Shown here piece by piece: positions 50,860-59,319 of a stretch of DNA of 64,000 nt (position 1 is the first letter of the stretch; the number at the start of each line of letters is the position of its first letter). The stretch lies in assembly GCF_026343185.1 (NCBI RefSeq), contig NZ_JAPEMA010000001.1, positions 5,580,001 through 5,644,000 of the forward strand, written 5' to 3'. This DNA is from Streptomyces sp. NBC_00091 (GTDB lineage Bacteria > Actinomycetota > Actinomycetes > Streptomycetales > Streptomycetaceae). The position numbers and the translations under genes are program-made. The notes below the pieces were generated by a model, which saw only the letters and a list, made by a program, of their open reading frames with translations, was not told where the DNA came from and searched no databases.

Positions 50860-51897
50860 TCAGTGCGGGTGCGGACCCTCGCGGTGCACCGGGCCGTGGG
50901 CGTCCGCGCAGTGCGGGTCCGCGCCGTCCGGATCCTCGCCCGCCCGGCCGACCGAGAGCAGGGTGTCCTGGACGTGGTCCACCTGGAGGGTGGTGTGGGT
51001 GATCCCGTACTCCTTCGCCAGCAGCTGCTCGAGATCGCGGCGCACGGCGTGGCAGTCGCCCGCCGGCTCCACCAGCACGTGCGCGGAGAGCGCCGCCTGC
51101 CCCGAGGTGATGGTCCAGATGTGCAGGTCGTGCACCTCGGTCACGGGCGGCTGACCCACCAGGCGGTCGCCGACCGCGTCCGGGTCCACGTGCGCCGGCG
51201 CGGCCTCCAGGAAGATCCTCCCGGACTCCCGGACCAGCCCGTAACCCGCCTTGACCATCAGCACCACCACCACGAGCGTGGCGATCGCGTCGGCCTGCAC
51301 GAAACCGGTCGTGAGCACGATCAGGCCGGACACCGCCGTCCCGATGAAGGCGAACAGGTCGTTCAGGATGTGCTGGTAGGCGCCCTCCACCGCGAGCGAG
51401 GACCGGTTCGCCCGCGAGATGCACCAGGCCGCGGCCACGTTGACCACGATCCCGGCCAGCGCCGTCACCAGCACCAGCCCGCCCTCCACGGGCGGCGGAT
51501 CCAGCAGCCGCCGCACCGCCTCGTACGCCAGCCAGACCGCCAGCAGCAGCAGGGTCAGCCCGTTGGCCTGCGCGGAGAGTATCTCCGCGCGCTTGAGGCC
51601 GTACGTGAACCCGCCGCGCGCCGGGCGCGCCGCCAGCCGCATCGCGACCAGCGCGAGGACGATCGACACGGCGTCCGTCAGCATGTGCGCGGCATCGGAG
51701 ATCAGGGCCAGCGAGTGGGCCATCACACCGATGACCACCTCGACGGCCATGAAACCGCCGATCAGGGCGAGCGCGATCGCCAGCCAGCGGCGGTCGGCGT
51801 CCGGGTCGACCCCGTGACTGTGCCCGGCGTGCCCGTGGCCGCCGTGCCCGTGCGCGTGGTCGTGCGCGTCCTCGTGACCGTGGTCGTGCCCGCTCAT
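50860..51897 (-). CDS. czcD: Cation diffusion facilitator (zinc) transporter
   Basis: A 345-residue CDF family exporter (CzcD/ZitB type). The N terminus is a His/Asp-rich cytosolic metal-binding tail (about 25 residues, HDHGHEDAHDHAHGHGGH). Six membrane segments follow, with the transport-site motif ALISDAAHMLTDAVS in helix 2 and HILNDLFAFIGT in helix 5; the C-terminal domain has EVHDLHIWTITSG. It exports Zn2+ (perhaps Co2+, Cd2+) in exchange for protons. GGGGGAAG precedes the ATG at 51897. Divergent from the FHA-ABC operon. Confidence 0.93.
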   Translation of the reverse strand: MSGHDHGHEDAHDHAHGHGGHGHAGHSHGVDPDADRRWLAIALALIGGFMAVEVVIGVMAHSLALISDAAHMLTDAVSIVLALVAMRLAARPARGGFTYGLKRAEILSAQANGLTLLLLAVWLAYEAVRRLLDPPPVEGGLVLVTALAGIVVNVAAAWCISRANRSSLAVEGAYQHILNDLFAFIGTAVSGLIVLTTGFVQADAIATLVVVVLMVKAGYGLVRESGRIFLEAAPAHVDPDAVGDRLVGQPPVTEVHDLHIWTITSGQAALSAHVLVEPAGDCHAVRRDLEQLLAKEYGITHTTLQVDHVQDTLLSVGRAGEDPDGADPHCADAHGPVHREGPHPH

Positions 51898-51965
51898 GGC
51901 TTCCCCCGTTTGTTCGGTTCCGACGCGTGAAGTGAAGCGCACCGCGACGAGATCGGCAAAGGCTG

Positions 51966-51980
51966 CAACGGGGACCGTTG
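51966..51980. promoter_or_regulatory. Small dyad in the czcD / FHA-ABC divergent region
   Basis: CAACGG-GGA-CCGTTG is a perfect 6+6 palindrome in the 160-base gap. It sits 69 bases upstream of the czcD start and could be an operator; the factor is unknown. Confidence 0.35.
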
Positions 51981-52057
51981 TCATTACCCATAAGAACCGC
52001 CTGACCTGCGGTGATGGTGGTTATGCCGGTTGCTGCGGATCGTGGGAAAATCTGTCC

Positions 52058-54418
52058 ATGGTCCAGCGGCCCGGTGCGGCGACCGCGCCCGAACTCGTCC
52101 TGGAAACCGCCAGGGGCTCCACCGAGATGAGCCCGGGCCGGACCTACCACGTCGGCCGGGACCCCCTCTGCGAGATCTGCCTCGACGACGCCCGCGTCTC
52201 CTGGCACCACGCGCTCCTGCGCCCCGACGGGGACCACTGGACCCTCGAGGACGAGGGCAGCACCAACGGCACCTGGGCGGACGGCCACCGCGTCCATGAG
52301 TGGACCGTCGGCCCCGGAAGCGAACTGCGGTTCGGCAGCGCACAGGACGGCCCGCGCGCCCTCCTCGTGAGCCGTACGCCGCCCCGCGCATCCGCGTCCC
52401 GCCCCTCCCGGGTCTCCCACCCGGCCATGACCGGCACCTTCCGCCGCCCCACCAGCATCCGGCCACTGCCCGCCAGGGCCGCCCTGCGCATCGGCCGGGA
52501 CCCGGGCAACGACCTCGTCATCGACGACCTCGTCGTCTCCCGCCGGCACGCCGAACTGCGCGCCCTCGCCGACGGCACGTACGAGATCGCCGACCTCGGC
52601 AGCCACAACGGCACCTACCTCAACGGCGCCCGCGTCGAAGCCGCGCCGCTCACCGAGGGGGACATCGTCGGCATCGGCCACTCGGCCTTCTGCCTGGTCG
52701 GCGACCAGCTCCAGGAGTACACCGACACCGGCGAGGTCTCCCTCGACGTCCAGGACCTGGCCGTCGCCGTCGACCACGGCCGCAAGACCCTCCTCGACCA
52801 CGTCTCCTTCCCCGTCGGAGCCAAATGCCTGCTCGCCGTCGTCGGCCCCAGCGGCGCCGGGAAGTCCACCCTGCTCGGCGCCCTCACCGGACTGCGCCCC
52901 GCCGACCACGGCACCGTCCTCTACGACGGCCGCGACCTCTACCGCGACTACGCCGAACTGCGCGGCCGCATCGGGCTCGTCCCCCAGGACGACATCCTGC
53001 ACGCCCAGCTCACCGTCCGCCGCGCCCTCGCCTACGCCGCCGAACTGCGCTTCCCGCAGGACACCGGCAAGGCCGAACGGCTGGCCCGGGTAGACGAGGT
53101 GATCGGCGAACTCGGCCTCGGGCAGCGCGCCGACCAGCCCATCCACAGCCTCTCCGGCGGCCAGCGCAAACGCGTCTCCGTCGCACTGGAACTGCTCACG
53201 AAACCCTCCCTGCTCTTCCTCGACGAACCCACCTCCGGCCTCGACCCCGGCATGGACCGCTCGGTCATGCACATGCTGCGCGGCCTCGCCGACGACGGCC
53301 GCACCGTCATCGTCGTCACCCACAGCGTCCTCAGCCTCGACGTCTGCGACCGGCTGCTGGTCCTCGCCCCGGGCGGCCGCGTCGCCTGGTTCGGACCCCC
53401 CGAGGAGACCCTCGGCTTCTTCGGCTTCACCCAGTGGCCGGAGGCCTTCGAGGCCTTCGAGAACCAGCAGGGCCGGGACTGGGCGGGCGAGTACGAGGCC
53501 TCCCCCCAGCACCGCGCGTACGTGGCCGGCGCCGGCCGTCGCCCCCGCGCCGAGGCCGCCGCACCGCCGGGCCCGGCCGGCTTCGCCGCCCCGCCGCCGA
53601 AGGCACAGAGCTGGGGCTCCCAGCTGTCCACCCTGATCCGCCGCTACGCCACCGCGCTCAGCGCCGACCGCACCTTCCTCGCCATCATGATCGCGCTGCC
53701 GTTCGTGATGGGCGCCATGGCCCGCGCACTGGCCGGGAGCGCCCTCACCCAGGAGACCGCGATCAACGCCCTGCTCATCCTGTGTGTCGGCGGCGTCCTG
53801 ACCGGAGCCGCCAACGCGGTCCGCGAACTGGTCAAGGAACGGGTCATCTACCAGCGCGAACGCGCCGTCGGACTGTCGAGGTCCGCCTACCTGATGTCGA
53901 AGGTGGCGGTACTGGGCGCGATCACCGTGGCCCAGGCCGTCGTCCTGACCCTCGTCGGCCTCTTCGGGGTGCGGCTGGGCCCGCCCGGCGCCACCGGGGT
54001 CTTCCTGCCCCCGCTCGCCGAGATCACGGTGGCCGTCGCCCTGCTGTCCTTCACCGCCATGATGCTCGGCCTGCTGGTCTCCGCCCTGGTCAGGAAGGAA
54101 GAGGTCACCATGCCCCTGCTGGTCCTCCTCGCCATCGTGCAGGTGGTCTTCTGCGGGGCCCTGCTCCAGCTCGACGGGGTACCGGTCATCGGGCAGCTGG
54201 CCTGGCTGGTGCCCTCCCGCTGGGCGCTCGGCGCGATGGCGGGCACCGTCGACCTCGGCCGGATCGTGCCCGGCCCCCTCACCGACGATCCGCTCTTCGC
54301 CCACTCCGGCGGGGTCTGGCTGCTGGACGTCGGCATGCTGGTGGCCCTGTCCCTGCTGTTCGGACTGCTGGTCGCGCGGCTGCTGCGGCGCCACGAGCCC
54401 GCCGTCATGCGGAAGTAG
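52058..54418 (+). CDS. ABC transporter with two N-terminal FHA domains (Rv1747-like)
   Basis: A 786-residue fused transporter. FHA domain 1 spans about residues 29-100 (GRDPLCEICL, ARVSWHHALL, STNGTW) and FHA domain 2 about 140-205 (GRDPGNDLVIDD, VSRRHAEL, SHNGTYLN). Next is an ABC ATPase with Walker A VVGPSGAGKST near 262, signature HSLSGGQRKRVS near 365 and Walker B LLFLDEPTSGLD near 385. Six membrane helices follow (about 536-780, ABC2-type permease). FHA domains read phosphothreonine, so the kinase encoded two genes downstream is the likely controller. GAAAAT lies six bases before ATG 52058, with no Shine-Dalgarno (leaderless pattern). Mycobacterial Rv1747 is a lipid exporter with PknF. 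Confidence 0.93.
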   Translation: MVQRPGAATAPELVLETARGSTEMSPGRTYHVGRDPLCEICLDDARVSWHHALLRPDGDHWTLEDEGSTNGTWADGHRVHEWTVGPGSELRFGSAQDGPRALLVSRTPPRASASRPSRVSHPAMTGTFRRPTSIRPLPARAALRIGRDPGNDLVIDDLVVSRRHAELRALADGTYEIADLGSHNGTYLNGARVEAAPLTEGDIVGIGHSAFCLVGDQLQEYTDTGEVSLDVQDLAVAVDHGRKTLLDHVSFPVGAKCLLAVVGPSGAGKSTLLGALTGLRPADHGTVLYDGRDLYRDYAELRGRIGLVPQDDILHAQLTVRRALAYAAELRFPQDTGKAERLARVDEVIGELGLGQRADQPIHSLSGGQRKRVSVALELLTKPSLLFLDEPTSGLDPGMDRSVMHMLRGLADDGRTVIVVTHSVLSLDVCDRLLVLAPGGRVAWFGPPEETLGFFGFTQWPEAFEAFENQQGRDWAGEYEASPQHRAYVAGAGRRPRAEAAAPPGPAGFAAPPPKAQSWGSQLSTLIRRYATALSADRTFLAIMIALPFVMGAMARALAGSALTQETAINALLILCVGGVLTGAANAVRELVKERVIYQRERAVGLSRSAYLMSKVAVLGAITVAQAVVLTLVGLFGVRLGPPGATGVFLPPLAEITVAVALLSFTAMMLGLLVSALVRKEEVTMPLLVLLAIVQVVFCGALLQLDGVPVIGQLAWLVPSRWALGAMAGTVDLGRIVPGPLTDDPLFAHSGGVWLLDVGMLVALSLLFGLLVARLLRRHEPAVMRK

Positions 54419-54427
54419 GCCGGCGCC

Positions 54428-55048
54428 ATGACCGCCTCCGCGGAGCCCGGCACGGGCTTTCGCCCCACCCATGTGGTCCCGCAGGACGGGCTGCCCGCCT
54501 GGGAGGCCCCCGACGTCTCCCGGCCGACCGCCCCCCTGGACGCCTTCCTCCCCGTCCAGCTGCTGTCCCGGCGCGGCGAGTGGGGGGAGATCCTGTGCGC
54601 CAACGGCTGGTCCGCCTGGGTGGACGGACGGCTGCTCGTGGCGGTGCCGCAGCCTCCGCCGACCGCGGGCCGGCCCCTCGAGCGGACCGAGGACCCCGAA
54701 CCCCTGCTCACCCGCACGGCCGACACCCTCGAGCGCTACCGGCGGGCCCTGCGGGAACTCACCCCGGACGCCGCCGCCACCGAGGGCTTCCGGCGGGCCG
54801 TACGGGGCCTGCGCGCCGGGATCGTGATCGACGGCGAGTCCGTGTGGCTCTACGAAGAGACCGCGGGACGGTGGCTGTACGCCGACGGGAGCCGGCCGGT
54901 CACCTACGCGGTCGTCTCGGGGCCGGGTGCTCCGCCCGCGCCGGAGCCGCCGCCGCGGGACGCCGGCACCGGGGCAGTGGCCGACGTAAGGGAAACACCC
55001 CACGAGCCCACGCGCATCGCCGACCCGCCCGAGGCGGGAGCACGCTGA
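54428..55048 (+). CDS. Hypothetical protein in the FHA-ABC/kinase operon (SH3-like N terminus)
   Basis: A 206-residue protein. The segment LPVQLLSRRGEWGEILCANGWSAWVDG near residues 45-70 reads as an SH3-type beta barrel. A central helical region (LTRTADTLERYRRALREL) and a small repeat of similar beta pattern (GESVWLYEETAGRWLYADG) follow, then a disordered Pro-rich tail. There is no signal peptide or membrane helix. It starts nine bases after the transporter stop and its own stop overlaps the kinase ATG as ATGA, so all three genes form one translationally coupled unit. It may be an adaptor for the transporter or kinase; no characterised homologue is known to me. Confidence 0.72.
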   Translation: MTASAEPGTGFRPTHVVPQDGLPAWEAPDVSRPTAPLDAFLPVQLLSRRGEWGEILCANGWSAWVDGRLLVAVPQPPPTAGRPLERTEDPEPLLTRTADTLERYRRALRELTPDAAATEGFRRAVRGLRAGIVIDGESVWLYEETAGRWLYADGSRPVTYAVVSGPGAPPAPEPPPRDAGTGAVADVRETPHEPTRIADPPEAGAR

Positions 55049-56037
55049 TGGGAGCCTTCGACGCACCGGGCGGGCCGGCCTCCGCACCGATCGGCGGGCA
55101 GATCGCCGGATACCTGCTGGAGGGCGAGATCGGGCGCGGCGGGATGGCGGTCGTCTACCGCGCGCGCGACCTGCGGCTGGACCGGACGGTGGCGCTGAAA
55201 CTGCTGGCCCCCGAGCTGGCCCGCAACGACACCTTCCGCCAGCGGTTCGCGCACGAGTCGAAGGTCGCGGCCGCCATCGACCACCCGCACATCGTGCCCG
55301 TCTTCGAAGCGGGGGAGGCGGACGGGCTGCTCTACATCGCCATGCGCTACGTCGCCGGACAGGACCTGCGGGCCCTGCTGGACCGCACAGGCCCGCTGCC
55401 GGTGGAGACGGCCGCCCGGATCGCCGGCCAGGTGGCCTCGGCGCTCGACGCCGCCCACGCACACGACCTCGTCCACCGGGACGTCAAGCCCGGCAACGTC
55501 CTCGTCGCCGAGGGCACGGACAGCGAGCACCCCGAGCACGTGTACCTGACGGACTTCGGCCTGACGAAGAAGTCCCTGTCGCTCACCGGGTTCACGAGCG
55601 TCGGACAGTTCGTCGGGACGCTGGACTACGTGGCGCCCGAGCAGATCGCCGGGAAGCCGGTCGACGGGCGCTGCGACGTGTACAGCCTCGGGTGCGTGGT
55701 CCACGAGATGCTGACCGGCGGCCCGCCCTTCCGGCGGGACGACGACATGGCCCTGCTCTGGGCCCACCAGTACGACCCGCCGCCCCCGCCCTCCGCACGG
55801 CGGCCGGAGCTGCCGCCGGCGGTGGACGAGGTGCTGGCGAAGGCCCTCGCGAAGGCACCGGAGGACCGGTGGGGGACCTGCCTGGAGTTCACCGGCGCGC
55901 TGCGCCGTGCGGGCGCCGGGGCACCGCAGGAGCCCCGGCGCGCCCGGCCGGGGGAGGCGGACCAGGGCCCGCCGCCCCCGCCGCCCCGCTGGGCGCTGCC
56001 AGTGTTCCGGGGGCCGCTGCTCCGGGGGCCGCGCTAA
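55048..56037 (+). CDS. Ser/Thr protein kinase (soluble, no sensor domain)
   Basis: A 329-residue kinase: GRGGMAVVYRA (P-loop), VALKLL (ATP lysine), HRDVKPGNVL (catalytic loop), LTDFGLTKKS and VGTLDYVAPEQ (activation segment with the conserved GT). A short Pro-rich C-terminal tail ends it; no membrane helix is found, so it differs from PknB-type receptors. The ATG overlaps the preceding stop (ATGA at 55045-55048 region). Its stop overlaps that of the convergent streptophobe gene by four bases. It is well placed to phosphorylate the FHA-containing transporter encoded upstream. Confidence 0.93.
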   Translation: MGAFDAPGGPASAPIGGQIAGYLLEGEIGRGGMAVVYRARDLRLDRTVALKLLAPELARNDTFRQRFAHESKVAAAIDHPHIVPVFEAGEADGLLYIAMRYVAGQDLRALLDRTGPLPVETAARIAGQVASALDAAHAHDLVHRDVKPGNVLVAEGTDSEHPEHVYLTDFGLTKKSLSLTGFTSVGQFVGTLDYVAPEQIAGKPVDGRCDVYSLGCVVHEMLTGGPPFRRDDDMALLWAHQYDPPPPPSARRPELPPAVDEVLAKALAKAPEDRWGTCLEFTGALRRAGAGAPQEPRRARPGEADQGPPPPPPRWALPVFRGPLLRGPR

Positions 56038-57272
56038 CGGGGCCTCGCCGGTCCCCTTCGGGGGCGGGCCAGGAGGGCGCCGAGGAAGCCGGCCACCGCG
56101 CCCCACAGGAGCGCGAGGCCGGTGGTGCGCCAGAGGTGCGGGGTGAGCTCGACCTTGCCGCCGAGGCCGGCCGCGTCGCCGATGCCCAGCAGGGACAGGC
56201 CGAACTGGGCCTGGACGCGGGCCAGCAGACAGACCGTCAGGGTGCCCAGGGCCAGGGCCACCGCCAGGTGCAGCGCGTGCTGCCAGGGCCGGACGTGCGC
56301 GGGGGAGCGTACGGCGGCCAGGACGCCCGTGGCGAGCAGCAGGACGGCGGCCACCACGACCAGCCACCAGGCGCGGGAGTCCCGCTGCGCGAGCGAGGCC
56401 ACGTCGACGGTGCTCAGGTCGGGGCCGCGCAGCAGCCGGTCCAGCACCTGCGGCATCGGGAGGCCGAAGGGCCCCTCCGCCCTGCCCTGCCAGGCGCCGC
56501 CGAAGCCCACGGTCAGGGCGAGCCAGGCCAGGTTCGGCAGGCCGAGCAGGAGCACGGCCAGGGTGCGAGCGGCGTGGCCCTGGGTGGCGGCCACCACCAG
56601 GGCGACACCGATGCCCAGGACCACGTACGCGAGGAGCAGTACGGCCGTCGCGTGCGCGGCCGGGCGCACCGCCGTGTGGAAGCGGAGCAGCCCGGCCGGG
56701 AGCGGCGTACGGCGGGAGACCAGCAGGGCGATCAGCAACAGGCCCAGGATCCACAGCAGTCCGAACAGGAGCGTGGCGGGCAGGTCCGCCCGGAAGCCCA
56801 CCGTGGGGGCGGAGTCGAGGAGTTCGCCGATCTCCCCGAGGGGCGAGTCGCCGGTGGACAGGCCGAAGGTCCGGCGGGCCAGGAGTGCGAAGAGGGTGAG
56901 CAGGGCCAGCCACAGTACCGCCGACCGGGCCGCCCGGGCGAGGAGTTCGCGGGGCCGGGCCACCGCGTGGTGGCGCAGGGGACGCAGGAAGAGGCACCCG
57001 GTGGTGAGCGCGCCGGCCAGGCTCACCGAGAGCGGGAGTACGGACAGGCTCGCATCGGCCCCGGCCAGCAGCCCCGCGCCACCGGAGACCTCGACGCAGC
57101 CCCCGGCCGCCATCACGACGACGGCGGCGACCACCCGCGGGAACGCCCCGCCGGGCAGATCGCCCGCTCCGGCGAAGGCCAGCCCGGCAGCGGCCACCGC
57201 GGTCATCACCGCGAAGCCCGCCAGAACGGCGACGAGGGCGTCGCGCCAGGCCCTCGCGGAGGTACGGCTCAC
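56034..57272 (-). CDS. Streptophobe family integral membrane protein
   Basis: A 412-residue hydrophobic protein with about ten membrane helices (for example ALVAVLAGFAVMTAVAAAGL, LPATLLFGLLWILGLLLIAL, WWLVVVAAVLLLATGVLAAV). A conserved GFGGAWQG-type loop and SPAHVRPW are seen. It matches the Streptomyces-specific 'streptophobe' membrane family, often encoded next to a Ser/Thr kinase. TACCGT on this strand lies six bases before the GTG at 57272, a leaderless pattern. Its function is not known; the genomic link to the kinase suggests a regulated envelope protein. Confidence 0.82.
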   Translation of the reverse strand: MSRTSARAWRDALVAVLAGFAVMTAVAAAGLAFAGAGDLPGGAFPRVVAAVVVMAAGGCVEVSGGAGLLAGADASLSVLPLSVSLAGALTTGCLFLRPLRHHAVARPRELLARAARSAVLWLALLTLFALLARRTFGLSTGDSPLGEIGELLDSAPTVGFRADLPATLLFGLLWILGLLLIALLVSRRTPLPAGLLRFHTAVRPAAHATAVLLLAYVVLGIGVALVVAATQGHAARTLAVLLLGLPNLAWLALTVGFGGAWQGRAEGPFGLPMPQVLDRLLRGPDLSTVDVASLAQRDSRAWWLVVVAAVLLLATGVLAAVRSPAHVRPWQHALHLAVALALGTLTVCLLARVQAQFGLSLLGIGDAAGLGGKVELTPHLWRTTGLALLWGAVAGFLGALLARPRRGPARPR

Positions 57273-57387
57273 CCTGCAACGGTAGGCACCCCCGGCTTGC
57301 GGCCACCACCCGGGCGACGCACACAATGGTCCGCAGGAGTGCCGGAAATCCCGAAATACGGGGATTCCTCTGCCCGGAAGAGAGCCC

Positions 57388-58650
57388 GTGACCACGCAAC
57401 CCTCCGGCGAGCGGCCGCCGCAGCCGAACCAGCCGCCGCCTTCGCCGTTGTCGCCGTCGTCGCAGCCGTCCGGGCGACCCACCGGGCCCCCGTCCGGCCC
57501 CCTCTCGGGCGGACGCGGGGAACCCCCGCCGCCACCGGAACCCCCGCCTCCCGGCGGGGGGCCGCCCGAGCAGCCGTGGTGGCGGTCCCTACCCCGGCTG
57601 GCCCCGGTGGTCGCCGCCCTGGCGGCGGTGGCGGCGCTGGTGCTGGTACTGACCCGCCCCGACGGGGGCGGGGGCGGCGCCTCCCAGCGGGCCGAGGCCG
57701 AGGTCTTCCTCCAGCCGGCCGCCGCTTCCGGGCAGGACCCCTTCACCGAGTCCACGGCGGCGGAGCAGGCGACCCCGCCGCCCGAGAGCCCGCCGCCGGG
57801 CACCGCCACCCCCACGGGCCCCACCGGCACCCGCAGCGTCAGCGGCTCCGCGCCCGGGCTCTACGGCGGCACGAAGGACGTCGCCAGCTGCGACGTGGAG
57901 AAGCAGATCGCGGCGCTGACCGCGCAGCCCGCCAAGAACGTCGCCTTCGCCTCGGCCCTCGGCATCCGGCCGGCGGCCGTCCCCGGCCACCTGCGCGCGC
58001 TGACGCCCGTGCAGCTGCGGACGGACACCCGGGTCACCAACCACGGCTACCGCGATGGCCGGGCCACCGCCTACCAGGCGGTGCTCCAGGCCGGGACGGC
58101 CGTGCTCGTGGACGACCGCGGGGTGCCGAGGGTCCGCTGCGCCTGCGGGAACCCGCTGGGCCCGCCGGTGGCGCTGAAGGCCGATCCGAAGCGCTTCGGC
58201 AAGCCCTGGGCCTCGTACCGGCCGACGCAGGTGGTGGTCATCGCGCCGTCGGTGACCGTCGTGCGGAAGTTCGTCATCTACGACCACCACGACCGCCGCT
58301 GGCTCGAGCGCGACCGCGGCACCGACCCCGAGCCCGACAAGCCCGTCGCGCCGCCGGTCGCCCCGCCGCCGGTCGTTCCGCCCCCGCCCCCGGTCTTCGT
58401 CCCGCCGTCGGAGGCCACCCCGTCGGTGACCACGCCGCCACCCTCCGCCCCGGCCCCCGAGACCGGCACCCCGACCGCGACCGGGACCCCGACGGACACC
58501 GGCACGGCCACGCGGTCCTCGAAGCCGCCGGCCCCGCCCGACAAGCGGACCGCCACGCCGTCCGGCCCCGCCACGTCCAGCCCGCCGCCGTCCTCTCCCG
58601 CCGCGTCCCCCGCCACTCCCGGCGGGGGACCGCGATCACCCCGTCCGTAG
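57388..58650 (+). CDS. DUF6777 domain-containing membrane-anchored protein
   Basis: A 420-residue protein. A Pro/Gly/Ser-rich cytosolic tail (1-65), one membrane helix (LAPVVAALAAVAALVLVL, about 70-90), an external folded domain (AEVFLQPAAASGQDPFTES ... GTKDVASCDVEKQIAAL ... RVRCACGNPLGPPV) and a long Pro/Thr-rich wall-type tail (310-420) are visible. The folded part is the DUF6777 pattern. It is likely a cell-surface protein; its ligand is unknown. GGAAGAG precedes the GTG. Divergent from the streptophobe gene. Confidence 0.82.
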   Translation: MTTQPSGERPPQPNQPPPSPLSPSSQPSGRPTGPPSGPLSGGRGEPPPPPEPPPPGGGPPEQPWWRSLPRLAPVVAALAAVAALVLVLTRPDGGGGGASQRAEAEVFLQPAAASGQDPFTESTAAEQATPPPESPPPGTATPTGPTGTRSVSGSAPGLYGGTKDVASCDVEKQIAALTAQPAKNVAFASALGIRPAAVPGHLRALTPVQLRTDTRVTNHGYRDGRATAYQAVLQAGTAVLVDDRGVPRVRCACGNPLGPPVALKADPKRFGKPWASYRPTQVVVIAPSVTVVRKFVIYDHHDRRWLERDRGTDPEPDKPVAPPVAPPPVVPPPPPVFVPPSEATPSVTTPPPSAPAPETGTPTATGTPTDTGTATRSSKPPAPPDKRTATPSGPATSSPPPSSPAASPATPGGGPRSPRP

Positions 58651-58688
58651 GGACGCGGGGGTCGGGGGCTGAACTCGCCTCCCGTTCC

Positions 58689-59261
58689 TCAGTGCTTGCC
58701 GGGGCGGCAGAACTTGTCGAAGGCGCTCTGCGCTCCGGCCAGGAAGCCCTGTGCGTAGGCGTCTTCGACGGCCTGTTCCTGGGCGGTGAGGTTGGGGTGC
58801 TTCTTGTGCTTCGCCGGGGAGCCGCAGGTCTCCTTGGCGGCTTCCTTTCCGGCCTTGACGCCGTCGTCGAAGCCCTTCTTGCGGGCCTTCCTGATCTCGT
58901 CCTTGTCCTTCTGCAGCTGGTCCTTGTCGGCCTTGACCAGCTTGCAGTTGAGGAAGCCGCCGGTCGCGGGCAGGACGACGAAGTCGGTGGTGGGCTTCTG
59001 GAAGCGCTTCACCAGGAACGTCCCGTCGGGCCCGAGGTTCAGGTCCACGGTGCTTTCGCCGTCGTTGAGCTGGAGCGCGACGTTCGTGTCCCAGCCACTT
59101 CCGGAGATCGTGACGCTCAGCCCGTTGGCGGCGGGTTTCACCGTGCAGGTACCGAGGGCGGGGGCGGCGGTTGCTGTCGGAGCCAGGGCGGCCATGCCAC
59201 CCGCGAGCAACGAGCAGGCGATCACAGAGGTGACGGTCGTACGGCGGCTGCGCCGGTTCAT
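58689..59261 (-). CDS. Secreted protein with charged helical C terminus
   Basis: A 190-residue exported protein. The signal peptide is clear (RRSRRTTVTSVIACSLLAGG, then PTATA). A beta-rich domain of about 75 residues (VTISGSGWDTNVALQLNDG) contains two cysteines. The last 75 residues are Lys/Asp/Glu-rich helical sequence (KDQLQKDKDEIRKARKKG) with two more Cys. The family is not recognised. AGAGG precedes the ATG. Confidence 0.72.
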   Translation of the reverse strand: MNRRSRRTTVTSVIACSLLAGGMAALAPTATAAPALGTCTVKPAANGLSVTISGSGWDTNVALQLNDGESTVDLNLGPDGTFLVKRFQKPTTDFVVLPATGGFLNCKLVKADKDQLQKDKDEIRKARKKGFDDGVKAGKEAAKETCGSPAKHKKHPNLTAQEQAVEDAYAQGFLAGAQSAFDKFCRPGKH

Positions 59262-59283
59262 GGCGGTGTTCCTCTCTTACGGT

Positions 59284-59301
59284 CCTCCGCCTCTGCGGAG
59301 G
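59284..59301 (-). terminator. Hairpin after the secreted DUF11-like gene
   Basis: Perfect arms CCTCCGC-CTCT-GCGGAGG lie 19-36 bases beyond the stop of the minus-strand gene ending at 59320. Confidence 0.6.
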
Positions 59302-59319
59302 TGTCGACTTGGGCAGTCG

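Noticed and set aside
48830..55462. A single minus-strand open frame of about 2200 codons
   Set aside because: It is antisense to the Tm-1-like, CDF, FHA-ABC and kinase genes, is low-complexity Arg/Gly/Pro/Glu, and arises from the strong GC bias at third positions.
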